DNA from: NIOZ-UU13 sp035528395
GTDB taxonomy: Bacteria > Planctomycetota > Phycisphaerae > Sedimentisphaerales > Anaerobacaceae
Direction: 5' to 3'
DNA length: 64,000 nt
Assembly (NCBI GenBank): GCA_035528395.1
Contig: DATKYR010000035.1
Coordinates: 1-64,000, forward strand
The notes under the pieces are model-generated. The model worked only from the letters and a program-made list of their open reading frames with translations. It made no database searches and had not been told where the DNA came from. The position numbers and the translations under genes are program-made. Shown one piece after another: positions 18,619-27,644 of the stretch (the stretch's first letter is position 1; the number at the start of each line of letters is the position of its first letter).

Positions 18619-19523
18619 GACGTCTCCTCAATTGCTTTTCGCAGAAACTGGTCGCATTCGTCAAGTATTTTCAGGGCGCCCGCCAAATTCGTCTGACGAA
18701 TGTGCATTACAACAGCCGCTTTAACTTTTCCCTGTGCACGGGCGAGCAGTCGCCTTGCGCCGGATCGATTGAGATTAGTCATTTCCATCACAATCCGCAG
18801 GGACCGGTCGCGCAATTTTTCATTTGTCGCCTGCAGGTCAACCATAAGATTGCCATAGACTTTTCCTAATCTGACCATTGCTCCTGTTGTGAGAGTGTTG
18901 AGCACGAGTTTCGTCGCAGTACCGGCTTTCATCCGTGTTGAACCGGTGATAACTTCCGGGCCGACAACCGGATTGATTATGATTTCAGCGGGGATATGCC
19001 CGACAGCCTCCGGGGCACAGGTAACAAAAATGGTCGCTGCCCCTATTTGCCGTGCCTGCTTGAGAGCGCCATGCACAAAAGGGGTCATACCACATGCGGC
19101 CAGACCAACCACCACGTCATTCGCTTTAATCCTTTTCTTTTTTATTGTTTGAGCACCATCCTGTGCGTAATCTTCGGCCCCTTCAACGGCTCTGACCAGT
19201 GCACGGCGGCCGCCTGCTATGATACCCTGCACAAGTGAAGGCCGGACTCCAAAAGTAGGCGGGCACTCCGCGGCATCTAACACACCCAGCCGGCCACTTG
19301 TGCCGGCTCCCACGTAAAACAGCCGTCCTCCTTTTCTGAACTGCGCTACAATCATATCGACCGCTGCAGCGATTTGTTTAGACTGCCGCGCCACTGCAGC
19401 GGGTACGAGTGCATCTTCAGAGTTAATAAGCTCAACAATCTTTTTTGTCGATAGCTTATCGATATTTTCGCTGGCGCGGTTGCGTTTTTCGGTGGTCGGC
19501 AATATTCTACGTTTTGCTGTCAT
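18615..19523 (-). CDS. murQ: N-acetylmuramic acid 6-phosphate etherase
   Basis: A 302-residue SIS-domain protein, close to the usual ~300. It converts MurNAc-6-phosphate to GlcNAc-6-phosphate and D-lactate in the cytoplasm. Diagnostic motifs are present: VGAGTSGRLGVLDAAECPPT, with the conserved glutamate in ECPPT; EGAEDYAQDGA, with the second conserved glutamate; and GSTRMKAGTATK, followed by GKVYGNLMVDLQATN. Its ATG overlaps the AnmK stop (ATGA) and its stop overlaps the symporter start (GTGA), so the three genes form one tightly coupled unit in the order anmK-murQ-symporter. Confidence 0.95.
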   Translation of the reverse strand: MTAKRRILPTTEKRNRASENIDKLSTKKIVELINSEDALVPAAVARQSKQIAAAVDMIVAQFRKGGRLFYVGAGTSGRLGVLDAAECPPTFGVRPSLVQGIIAGGRRALVRAVEGAEDYAQDGAQTIKKKRIKANDVVVGLAACGMTPFVHGALKQARQIGAATIFVTCAPEAVGHIPAEIIINPVVGPEVITGSTRMKAGTATKLVLNTLTTGAMVRLGKVYGNLMVDLQATNEKLRDRSLRIVMEMTNLNRSGARRLLARAQGKVKAAVVMHIRQTNLAGALKILDECDQFLRKAIEETS

Positions 19524-20698
19524 ACTGGTATTATCTTTCCCAGAACAACCGGTTGGTCGGCACCAGTGGCTCCGGGCACATTATTAGTTAATCCTTTTAT
19601 TGTCGCCCAGGCTAAGATAGCAAACGAAACCGCCTCCTTGGCATCGACACTAATGCCAAAATCTTCGGTAGAGAGCATCTTAGCATTCGGCAGCTTGCTC
19701 CGCAACATCTCCACCAGCGTATTATTGTGAGACCCGCCCCCGCATAATATTACCTCATCCGGCATCGTCGGCAGGAACTGATGGTATGCCTGAGCGATAC
19801 TGTTTGCAGTAAAGGCGGTCACGGTCGCTACTATATCAGTATCAGATAAGCCTTTTTGGGCGGCGCGTTCATAGATGCAATCGGCAAAGGAAATCCCGAA
19901 CTCTTCGCGACCGGTGGATTTTGGCGGATGCCGTCGTAAAAAAGGGTGTCGGAGCATTTCATTCAGAAGCCTTTTATTGACCGAGCCCTGTGCTGCCATT
20001 TTTCCAGCCGGGTCGAAGCGTTTCTTACCGCCACTGATGAGCCGGATAATGCTGTCAATTACCATGTTACCTGGGCCTGTGTCAAAGGCAATAGTATCAT
20101 CCTGCTTACAGCCGCGCGGCAGGAAAGTTACATTAGCAATGCCCCCAATATTCTGGACGGCACGAGATAATCGATTGTGGCCAAATAAAACATAATCGGC
20201 ATAGGGTACCAAGGGGGCACCTTCGCCTCCGGCAGCCATATCGCGAGGCCTGAAATCCGCGACCGTTGTGATGCCGGTGCGCTGGGCTATTACCGAGGGT
20301 TCTCCGATCTGCAAAGTTGAGCCTATTGTCTTTCGGTTATATCGCTTGCCTCGCGGGTAATGATATATTGTCTGGCCATGTGAACCCACCAGATCGATCG
20401 AGCCCAGAGGAATACCAGTTTTATCACAGAGCTTGATGATAGCATCGGCAAAAATTTCGCCCAAAACGAAATTGTAGTGACATATATTATCCAATCGGGC
20501 TGATTCGGGGCTACATAGACGAAGGATTTCCCTGCGCAAAGCAGTCGGGTATGGAAATATATCAAAAGCCAGCAAGTGAACCTTTTGCCTGGTGATATCG
20601 ACGATGGCAACGTCAACACCATCAATCGACGTACCTGACATCAGACCTGCAACTCGCAATATCTTTTTGACTGCAATTTCCCGAATACGGTTACTCAC
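19520..20698 (-). CDS. anmK: Anhydro-N-acetylmuramic acid kinase
   Basis: A 392-residue sugar kinase of the ASKHA fold. It cleaves the 1,6-anhydro bond of anhydro-MurNAc and phosphorylates it to MurNAc-6-phosphate, the MurQ substrate. Motifs seen are GLMSGTSIDGVDVAIVDI near the N terminus, GSHGQTIYHYPRG, NIGGIANVTFLP and FDTGPGNMVID, all typical of AnmK. The frame opens at a GTG at 20698, about 20 residues before the SGTS motif, which fits family length. It is the first gene of the minus-strand murein-sugar unit, and the plus-strand double-SIS gene starts 180 bases away in the opposite direction. Confidence 0.95.
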   Translation of the reverse strand: MSNRIREIAVKKILRVAGLMSGTSIDGVDVAIVDITRQKVHLLAFDIFPYPTALRREILRLCSPESARLDNICHYNFVLGEIFADAIIKLCDKTGIPLGSIDLVGSHGQTIYHYPRGKRYNRKTIGSTLQIGEPSVIAQRTGITTVADFRPRDMAAGGEGAPLVPYADYVLFGHNRLSRAVQNIGGIANVTFLPRGCKQDDTIAFDTGPGNMVIDSIIRLISGGKKRFDPAGKMAAQGSVNKRLLNEMLRHPFLRRHPPKSTGREEFGISFADCIYERAAQKGLSDTDIVATVTAFTANSIAQAYHQFLPTMPDEVILCGGGSHNNTLVEMLRSKLPNAKMLSTEDFGISVDAKEAVSFAILAWATIKGLTNNVPGATGADQPVVLGKIIPV

Positions 20699-20877
20699 TA
20701 CTATCTTACTCTCTATTTACCAGGGTAGACTTTTTTCGACGCTGAACATCACCAAATGGATTATATATCGGTTTCGCTTTATCTGCAATGTACTTGGTGA
20801 GTGAAAAGTGTATTTACATTGTCCACGTAAAATGATATGAATATTGTCCTTGTATCTATGAGTGTCAGGGAGTTGTA

Positions 20878-22653
20878 ATGTCAGATGCAATTAAAAGAGC
20901 CGAAGAATTCCTCAGTCTGGAACGGGCATTTCGGTTAGGTGAATTACTTACCGAGTCATCTCATCCTAAAACGATAACTCTCTCACAAACGGCCGAAGAC
21001 GACCTTCCTGCGGCTATAAAGTTGTTGCAGTCCGTAGATTATGAAATCCCTCCGGCAATGAAAAAGGTTCTTCAGCAGGATTCATTCCGAGAGCTCACCG
21101 AAGCATTTTTCAAAGCTCTGAGTACTGGTAAACGGATTTTCTTCACCGGCTGTGGAGCCACGGGACGGTTGAGCATACTCCTTGAAGCGGTCTGGCGGCG
21201 ATTCTGGCACAAAATAATACAAGAGTGCTCTGAAATAGGACAAGAGATTCCCGATATGGAAGACCGTGTTCACAGTGTAATGGCCGGAGGCGATTTCGCC
21301 TTGATTAAATCGGTCGAAGGGTACGAAGATTTTCCAGACTTCGGACGATACCAGATGAAAGAGAAGCACGTTCAGCCCGGAGATGTTGTTGTTGCCATCA
21401 CGGAAGGTGGAGAGACTCCTTTTGTGATTGGCACGGCCTGGGAGGGACTCAATGCCGGAGCGAGGGTCTTTTTTGTCTATAACAATCCCACCGAAGTATT
21501 GTGCCGTTATGTCAAACGCTCGCGTGAAGTGATTGAGGAGCCACGTATAACCAAGCTTGACCTGACAACCGGCCCGATGGCAATAACCGGTTCGACAAGG
21601 ATGCAGGCCACGACAGCCGAATTGTTCATTGTCGGAAGTGCTTTTGAGATAGCTTTAGTGCGTTTCCTGCGGAAGCGTTTGTCACCGAAGCATCTGGCGA
21701 AATTAGGACTTAAGGAGCAGGAACCAGGTGATTACCTCAGACTATTGTCTGAGCTCCTGGAGCAGCTTTCAAGCCCTCAATCGGTCGATGTGCTGGTTCG
21801 TGCAACAAGATTCGAAGAAAGTATTTATCAACGAAAAGGCCTTGTGACCTATATGACCGATTCATTCCTGCTGGACGTATTGACAGATACGACAGAGCGC
21901 TCTCCAACATTTATGATACCCCCCTTTCGAAAATATGGAGACAAACGCTCTCCAAGCTCGTGGGCCTTTGTGAAAGACCCGTTCCGCACCACTGAAAAAG
22001 CCTGGCATGCTCTGCTGCAGCGTGAGCCCAGAGGTCTGAAGTGGGGACGGAAGGTTTATGAACAATTGAATGCACCGGTCAGTTTAAAGGCCCGGCCGCC
22101 AAAACTTGATAATTCCGAGATATACAAATTCATGATAGGCGACGAACCCGATCCTTCGCGTACTGATGCACCTGACTCGGCATTGGTAGTGATAACTGCT
22201 GGAGGCCAAACAGAGCATCTGATTCGCACAGCCCTGCAGAAATTTGGCCCTCAGTACAAGAGAACAACTGCCCTAATCGTTGGGTTGGCGGATTTTACCC
22301 CCCCTACCAACGAGACATTCCTGTTTCCATGCAGTCTCGCCGATTCACCACTGCAATTATGGCATCATCTTGCCGTTAAACTTATTCTGAATACACTTTC
22401 TACCGCGACAATGGTTCGCATGGGCCGGGTCATCGGTAATGCAATGGTCTGGCTGTCGCCAAGTAATAAGAAACTTATAGACCGTGGCTCTCGTCTGATT
22501 GCTCAGCAGACGGGGTGCAGTTACGAGCAGGCGTGCATCGCCCTACACGAAGCAATAGAAGAAGTAGAATCCGGCCAGCGGCAAGGCCGAGAGGTCCCTT
22601 CACCTGTGGCTTTAGCCATCGAGCGGCTCCGAGGCAAGAGAGGAAAATCTTGA
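20878..22653 (+). CDS. Double-SIS, GCKR-like/MurQ-like protein
   Basis: A 591-residue protein with two SIS sugar-phosphate-binding domains, the layout of glucokinase regulatory protein (GCKR) homologues. The first half keeps TGCGATGRLSILLEA, KSVEGYEDFPDFG and ITGSTRMQATTAE. The second half keeps VVITAGGQTEHL, then LILNTLSTATMVRMGRVIGN, both matching MurQ motifs. The MurQ segment with the catalytic glutamate (ECPPT) is replaced by AVWRRFW, although the second glutamate (EGYED) is kept. Etherase activity is therefore doubtful; it may sense or bind a sugar phosphate such as MurNAc-6-phosphate. It lies beside the anmK-murQ-symporter unit and 17 bases before an AmiE-like gene. Confidence 0.8.
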   Translation: MSDAIKRAEEFLSLERAFRLGELLTESSHPKTITLSQTAEDDLPAAIKLLQSVDYEIPPAMKKVLQQDSFRELTEAFFKALSTGKRIFFTGCGATGRLSILLEAVWRRFWHKIIQECSEIGQEIPDMEDRVHSVMAGGDFALIKSVEGYEDFPDFGRYQMKEKHVQPGDVVVAITEGGETPFVIGTAWEGLNAGARVFFVYNNPTEVLCRYVKRSREVIEEPRITKLDLTTGPMAITGSTRMQATTAELFIVGSAFEIALVRFLRKRLSPKHLAKLGLKEQEPGDYLRLLSELLEQLSSPQSVDVLVRATRFEESIYQRKGLVTYMTDSFLLDVLTDTTERSPTFMIPPFRKYGDKRSPSSWAFVKDPFRTTEKAWHALLQREPRGLKWGRKVYEQLNAPVSLKARPPKLDNSEIYKFMIGDEPDPSRTDAPDSALVVITAGGQTEHLIRTALQKFGPQYKRTTALIVGLADFTPPTNETFLFPCSLADSPLQLWHHLAVKLILNTLSTATMVRMGRVIGNAMVWLSPSNKKLIDRGSRLIAQQTGCSYEQACIALHEAIEEVESGQRQGREVPSPVALAIERLRGKRGKS

Positions 22654-22670
22654 TAGTGGGCTTGACCGAT

Positions 22671-23822
22671 ATGAAACTAATCCGAAAAATAACAACGCTC
22701 CTGACGTTACTGCTTTGTGTTGCGACGGGATGCCGGCCGGTTCAGAAAGAGATTTGTGAGCAGCGCTTTAGCCGGATTGAGAACGTAATCGAAGAGGAAA
22801 TCGAGAAAGGTAACTTCCCAGGAGCCGTGGTTCTCGTTGGTAAACAAAGTGACATTTTGTACTGGCAGGCCTTTGGCAATGAAGTGATAGAACCTTTTGA
22901 GGAAACTATTAACGGAAATACGATTTTTGACCTGGCCTCTCTGGCCAAACCTATTGCCACAGCCACTTCAATTATGATTCTGAAAGACCGCAAAGCATTA
23001 GACTTAGATGATTATGTCGGTGCATATCTCCCTGCTTTTGCGTGCAATGGCAAGGAGGAGGTCCGGATCAAACATCTCCTTAGCCATACTTCGGGATTGC
23101 CGGCGTATACGAATGCAAATAAGTTGAAGGAGCAGTTCGGGAGTCCCTGCCCTGACGAGGTAATTGAGAAGATATACAAATTGGAAGCCGTAAGCAAACC
23201 CGGTGAAGAGTTTCGCTACAGTTGCCTGGGCTACATTACGCTGGCAAAGATTGTTGAAACAGTCAGTGGGAAGAGTATTAGTGATTTTAGCAGGGAGAAC
23301 ATATTTATTCGGCTTGGCATGAAACACACCGCCTACACTCCTCCGGATTCCTGGGAGGAAGATATTGCAGCTACCGAAATCGTGGACGGCCAACTGCTTA
23401 GGGGCGCTGTTCACGATCCTTTAGCAAAATTGATGGGAGGCATATCCGGAAACGCCGGGCTATTTTCCAACGCCTATGATTTGTCGATATACTGCCGGAT
23501 GCTGCTGAATGAGGGCGTCTGGAATGGCACAAGAGTTCTCAGCCCTGAAGCAGTTGCTATGTTGACCACTTCTCAGGCATATGGCCGTGCTTATGGTTTT
23601 GATGTGAATTCGAGTTACTCATCAGTGAAGGGCACTTACGCTCCGAAAAAAGCGTTTTGCCATACCGGTTATACAGGAACTTCAATAGTCTGCGACCCGG
23701 TGAGTGGTACCTTTGTTATTATCCTTACCAATAGAGTCCATCCCAGCGATGAGGGAACGGCGAAGCCCGTTCGTAGTAAAGTTGCAGATATTGTTTTTTC
23801 CAGTCTACAAATGACGCCTTGA
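22671..23822 (+). CDS. Beta-lactamase-family serine hydrolase lipoprotein (AmiE-like)
   Basis: A 383-residue protein with a lipoprotein signal (LLLCVATGC, lipid cysteine at residue 21). The active-site serine motif SLAK is at 90-93, a YSC triplet stands in place of the usual YxN, and CHTGYTGT acts as the KTG-like third motif. The fold is that of class C beta-lactamases and related esterases. Next to MurNAc salvage genes, the closest functional analogue is AmiE (YbbE) of Bacillus, a beta-lactamase-fold N-acetylmuramyl-L-alanine amidase encoded with murQ. I infer the same role of stripping peptides from murein sugars outside the cell. The ATG at 22671 is chosen because it gives a proper signal peptide. 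Confidence 0.75.
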   Translation: MKLIRKITTLLTLLLCVATGCRPVQKEICEQRFSRIENVIEEEIEKGNFPGAVVLVGKQSDILYWQAFGNEVIEPFEETINGNTIFDLASLAKPIATATSIMILKDRKALDLDDYVGAYLPAFACNGKEEVRIKHLLSHTSGLPAYTNANKLKEQFGSPCPDEVIEKIYKLEAVSKPGEEFRYSCLGYITLAKIVETVSGKSISDFSRENIFIRLGMKHTAYTPPDSWEEDIAATEIVDGQLLRGAVHDPLAKLMGGISGNAGLFSNAYDLSIYCRMLLNEGVWNGTRVLSPEAVAMLTTSQAYGRAYGFDVNSSYSSVKGTYAPKKAFCHTGYTGTSIVCDPVSGTFVIILTNRVHPSDEGTAKPVRSKVADIVFSSLQMTP

Positions 23823-23850
23823 ATCTATTGGCATGGTATAAGGGCATCTA

Positions 23851-23876
23851 TATTTGTCTTGAGTCCCTGACAAATA
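23851..23876. terminator. Hairpin between convergent genes
   Basis: TATTTGTC (23851-23858) and GACAAATA (23869-23876) form an 8-bp perfect stem with a 10-base loop. There is no T tract, so terminator function is tentative. It lies between the convergent serine hydrolase and heparinase-M14 genes. Confidence 0.35.
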
Positions 23877-23982
23877 GAGCTTGTCCAATGTTATAACCAA
23901 TGTCTTAACAATAAGGTACGTTAGGGATTAAAGGGAAGTAACCCACTTCTGATTCCATAGCAACTGTCAGAGGGTTCTTCTA

Positions 23983-26900
23983 CTACCTTGCCTTTTTAGC
24001 AAGTTCGTGCCGCATCATTGCCTCATACAGCGCGAGTTGAATGTCCAGTATCTCTTCAAAGCTCACCTCGCATGCCCCCGTGCTATCCAATCCATGTGGG
24101 CACTCGAACGTAAAACTGCTTGCCCCGCTCACGTGATACATCGCGCTGGTCAGATTAAAAGGCGAAAAATTCCTCCCGCCTTCAGCTGTAGTTTCGAATG
24201 GACTTCCGTGGGGCAGCCCTCGCTCGTTGAGAATCGCATAGCACTCTACGGCCAGCTTCCTCACGTCTTCTTGCTTTTCCATAGTGACATAAGCCGGCCT
24301 CAGCAGAGCCGGCCTGCTCTCATGGCTATGCAGCGACACCGCCAAATCCACGCCTTCCTCTCTCGCCACCTTCAGGATAACCGGTGCCTCCGGCCCCATC
24401 GGCTCGAAGAACTCATCATGCATCGGATTGATACCGGCATCGTTGAAATAACAACCCAAAAACCCTATGTTCTCCCCTGCCATCGGGTGTTGCCTCTTAC
24501 TCTGGGGCCACCCACAAAACGTATCATCGCTCCATGTCCCCTGCCCCCAGAACCGCAAATCATCGAGACCCATCCCTTGCAGCGCCCGTGGCTCCAGCCT
24601 CGCAGTCCCATCAGGATTACCGGCTGGTATTATCAATAACCGACACCTGAGCCCAAGTTCCCGCAGCTCCGTCTGTTCCCTTTCTCGCAGGTCGTACCCC
24701 GTATCCATAATGCTTATGAGATTCGCTAATCCGGTGAGCCCCTCCACTTCGTGCCCATGTACAGGCCCTACGAACAGAATCACGGGCTTGTATCTTGCCT
24801 CCTTTTCCATATACGCCGACTGAGCTTGACCTCCGACCGCCGAGTTGAAATTCGCTTTTTGGGTGACGTGCTCACGCTTACCGAAGCTCACCAGGTACAT
24901 CGGTCGCCCACCAGGTGTATTAGCAATTATCTGCACTTCGCCGTTGCTGACCTCTGCCAGTTGCTTCTCGAGCTTCTCCGTCCCTCCGACCCAGAAATCG
25001 GGCAGCTCCCGCGTCGGTATCCTGGCCTTAGCCTGCTCGTAAGTCATTGCCGGATATGTCCGTGCCGCTATTCCCACCTGCTTTTGCACTCCCGTTGCCA
25101 AATTGCGACTAATCCTTCTGTCCCGGCCTGAGCGGCTGATGTGCCCGCCCAACGGCCCGTCGGAGTTGAACACGACGTCCCATACCTGTTTGCCTGTTCT
25201 CACCGTAACGCCGCATCTGCCGTCTCTTTCGATCAGCTCTGCCTCGTCCATTTGCTCAAGATCCTGTCCTCCCACCTGTATGACATGCAAGAAGATGTCT
25301 CTCTGCTTCGCATTGCCCGGCGTAACTTCGACTCTCCACTGCCCCATCAGAGCCAAACTCTCATTAGTCAGTCCGTCCCGCACGATATCCCAGTTCTTCC
25401 CCGCCGCCTGGAACTCCATGCCTGGCCCACCGACAGACTGTAATACGGCATCTCTCGGCAGCATCGTCCTGCAAAACATCCTTCCCTTACCATGATCCGC
25501 CCTAACGGTCTTGCCGCGTATCTGAGGCTCGTGGGCCGTATGCAAGAGCCAGTCCTTGCGATAACTTGCATCCGTTGACACAACTCGATCGAAAATCACG
25601 AAATGATTCGGCATCAGAAATACAATCTGCCGTGTCACCAGCTCGCATTTCTCCCCCAAATCCGATCGTCCCGGCCCCTTTACCAGTCCGTGCTGATAGC
25701 ACGCCGTTGAATCCCCTGCAACATACACATAGTCATCGTTTGTCTCAAAGGCCTTGACCACCGAACCTAACTGCCTGTGCTGTCCTCCGTGATTGCCCAC
25801 GACCGTCCCTCCCCAATACCTGGCCGGGGGCTCTCCCTCCTGGTGGACGACAACGCAATTATGAGCCACTGTCTGAGCATAGTAGTTCGCGAGATGTTCA
25901 CCGTTATCGAACTCCTTGTACCGCGTCCCCGAATCCAGCGCCAGAAACCCTTTATGATAAATCACGAAATTCAACGCATCGTAATGCCTGTGCTGCTCCA
26001 GTATCCCACCGCACGAGAACATGCAATAGGTATCATTGCGTCCGGTGCCACTGCGCATTATGATTTGTCCCATGTTCTCAAAGTATCTGGCCTTCGGCAG
26101 GCCCTCTGGCTCGAATGCCTCCGGCGCATCATCTTGGCCTGTCAACAGAAACGGATAAATGAACCAACTGCTGCTATATCGTTTCTGTGGCAGCAGTCCC
26201 TGCACGTGTTTAGCCAAGGCTGCCTCCTTCGGTCGCTGTCTCGCATACAAATGCCGAATATTTGACATGTGGGTATATATCTGGTTCGTTGGCATTTCGT
26301 TCCTCGTATGGGGTTGGTCACCGTATCCAAACTCCAACGGCCCCCCATCCGCCTCTATCCAGTTCCATATCACGTAATTAGCCAGCCACGCACTGTGCGG
26401 CCAATCCGGCGCAATATTTTCCCCCGTACTTGACAACCATGTATAAAAGAAGTTCTGTTCCGCCCATGGGTACGCCCCCAGAACGTATCCCAGCGTCGCC
26501 GATGCTCCTCCCCCGTCATCATTACAAGTCCTGCGCCTGTGCTCCAGCAGCTTCATATTTTCATTCCGTCCCCACACCAGCCACTCGTTCACCTTGTCCT
26601 CTTCTATTCCCGTTCCAAATGCCGTGCATCCTATGAACCACAGACAATTCTTCACGCCGTAGAATCCGCTCGCGTATCCGCTCATATTCTCGCGGTAAAT
26701 AGCTGGCTTTGCCTTCAACACTCCGTCAATCACCCGCACAAGCCTCGACATGTAATCCCGCCGTTCCGCCTCCGACAAAGCATCGTAGAGCCAGTCCCAC
26801 GCCAATGTCGCATGCACCCGCGAAGTCGAGTACCAGTTCACGCTCTTTTTATGGTTGAAGCATTCATCATAAAATCGCAGACTCGTATCCAGGCATTTCT

Positions 26901-27279
26901 TCGATAGATCGAGATACGCCTGCTCCCCCGTCACCCTATACACAAACGCCGCCCACGCTGCCTCCTGGCCGTATTCCTTTGCCTCAAGCGCATCTTTGTC
27001 GCCTACACGCTTGACGAGACTATCCACCCGCCCTTTCATGTAGTTGTACCACTGCCGTTCTGGCCCGAGCGCACGCTGGCGCACTTTTGGCCACATCTCG
27101 GAATTGAAAAACAGCCGCGGATGGTCCCTCCGAATCTTCCCCACCCACTCCGGTAATTCACCCGCGAGACATTCAACGCTAAATATGGCCTCTACAATCA
27201 CAATGCATAGAACCAACATAGTCAACTCACGTACCGCCCACTGCATATTCTGTTTAACCTGTTTGCCTGGCTTGCTCAT
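23983..27279 (-). CDS. Heparinase II/III-family protein fused to M14 metallopeptidase domain
   Basis: A 1098-residue exported protein. After the signal region (about 1-40), residues about 45-350 are an alpha/alpha-barrel as in heparinase II/III and alginate lyases. Residues about 395-700 are the matching beta-sheet domain, with LEQHRHYDALNF (H430, H432, Y433) and VAHNCVVV. Residues about 750-1098 match M14 zinc carboxypeptidases: HGHE (H841, E844) as HxxE, NPDG (888-891), SLHSHES (H984 or H986 as third ligand) and FTFECPHG (E1059 as catalytic base). No stop or frame change separates the parts, so this is a real fusion. A lyase for acidic glycans joined to a peptidase or deacylase suggests attack on a peptide- or amide-bearing polymer; the substrate is unknown. 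Confidence 0.8.
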   Translation of the reverse strand: MSKPGKQVKQNMQWAVRELTMLVLCIVIVEAIFSVECLAGELPEWVGKIRRDHPRLFFNSEMWPKVRQRALGPERQWYNYMKGRVDSLVKRVGDKDALEAKEYGQEAAWAAFVYRVTGEQAYLDLSKKCLDTSLRFYDECFNHKKSVNWYSTSRVHATLAWDWLYDALSEAERRDYMSRLVRVIDGVLKAKPAIYRENMSGYASGFYGVKNCLWFIGCTAFGTGIEEDKVNEWLVWGRNENMKLLEHRRRTCNDDGGGASATLGYVLGAYPWAEQNFFYTWLSSTGENIAPDWPHSAWLANYVIWNWIEADGGPLEFGYGDQPHTRNEMPTNQIYTHMSNIRHLYARQRPKEAALAKHVQGLLPQKRYSSSWFIYPFLLTGQDDAPEAFEPEGLPKARYFENMGQIIMRSGTGRNDTYCMFSCGGILEQHRHYDALNFVIYHKGFLALDSGTRYKEFDNGEHLANYYAQTVAHNCVVVHQEGEPPARYWGGTVVGNHGGQHRQLGSVVKAFETNDDYVYVAGDSTACYQHGLVKGPGRSDLGEKCELVTRQIVFLMPNHFVIFDRVVSTDASYRKDWLLHTAHEPQIRGKTVRADHGKGRMFCRTMLPRDAVLQSVGGPGMEFQAAGKNWDIVRDGLTNESLALMGQWRVEVTPGNAKQRDIFLHVIQVGGQDLEQMDEAELIERDGRCGVTVRTGKQVWDVVFNSDGPLGGHISRSGRDRRISRNLATGVQKQVGIAARTYPAMTYEQAKARIPTRELPDFWVGGTEKLEKQLAEVSNGEVQIIANTPGGRPMYLVSFGKREHVTQKANFNSAVGGQAQSAYMEKEARYKPVILFVGPVHGHEVEGLTGLANLISIMDTGYDLREREQTELRELGLRCRLLIIPAGNPDGTARLEPRALQGMGLDDLRFWGQGTWSDDTFCGWPQSKRQHPMAGENIGFLGCYFNDAGINPMHDEFFEPMGPEAPVILKVAREEGVDLAVSLHSHESRPALLRPAYVTMEKQEDVRKLAVECYAILNERGLPHGSPFETTAEGGRNFSPFNLTSAMYHVSGASSFTFECPHGLDSTGACEVSFEEILDIQLALYEAMMRHELAKKAR

Positions 27280-27416
27280 ATGTATTTCCTCCGAACGCGT
27301 TTGCCTTGCAAGTAATAACTCTGTTTTCCGCGTTCTGTGTCACCAGAACGCCCGATGGCGTAGTATTCTATCTCTTTCGTGGATTTCGGACAAACAGAAA
27401 CATACAATTTTCTCCT

Positions 27417-27521
27417 CCCCGCACCAATTTTCACATCTCAACCATATTTACAAAATGTCAGCGTAACAAAAAACGCCATACACCAAAACTATATCGAACC
27501 TCTGTGAAAATTGGTGCGGGG
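27417..27521. repeat. Inverted-repeat element, 105 bp
   Basis: Perfect 19-bp inverted ends, from CCCCGCACC at 27417-27435 to GGTGCGGGG at 27503-27521, enclose 67 bases. It lies between the divergent heparinase-M14 and pseudopilin-like genes. It could be a small non-autonomous mobile element, an RNA hairpin or a regulator binding region. No target-site duplication is evident. Confidence 0.6.
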
Positions 27522-27644
27522 CATTTTATGATTTGCTTGAACCCGACGAGTTGTGTTATGATATACAAGGCAAAGCCAGGGGTAGGACGTACCCGATATA
27601 ATGGAACGTTTACTGAGAAACGGCTTCTCCGGAAGAGGAATAGG

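Noticed and set aside
24007..25757. Several long plus-strand frames
   Set aside because: All are antisense to the heparinase-M14 fusion, whose motifs are unambiguous.
27306..27644. In-frame upstream extension of the pseudopilin-like gene
   Set aside because: It crosses the 105-bp inverted repeat and precedes the prepilin signal, which must be near the N terminus.
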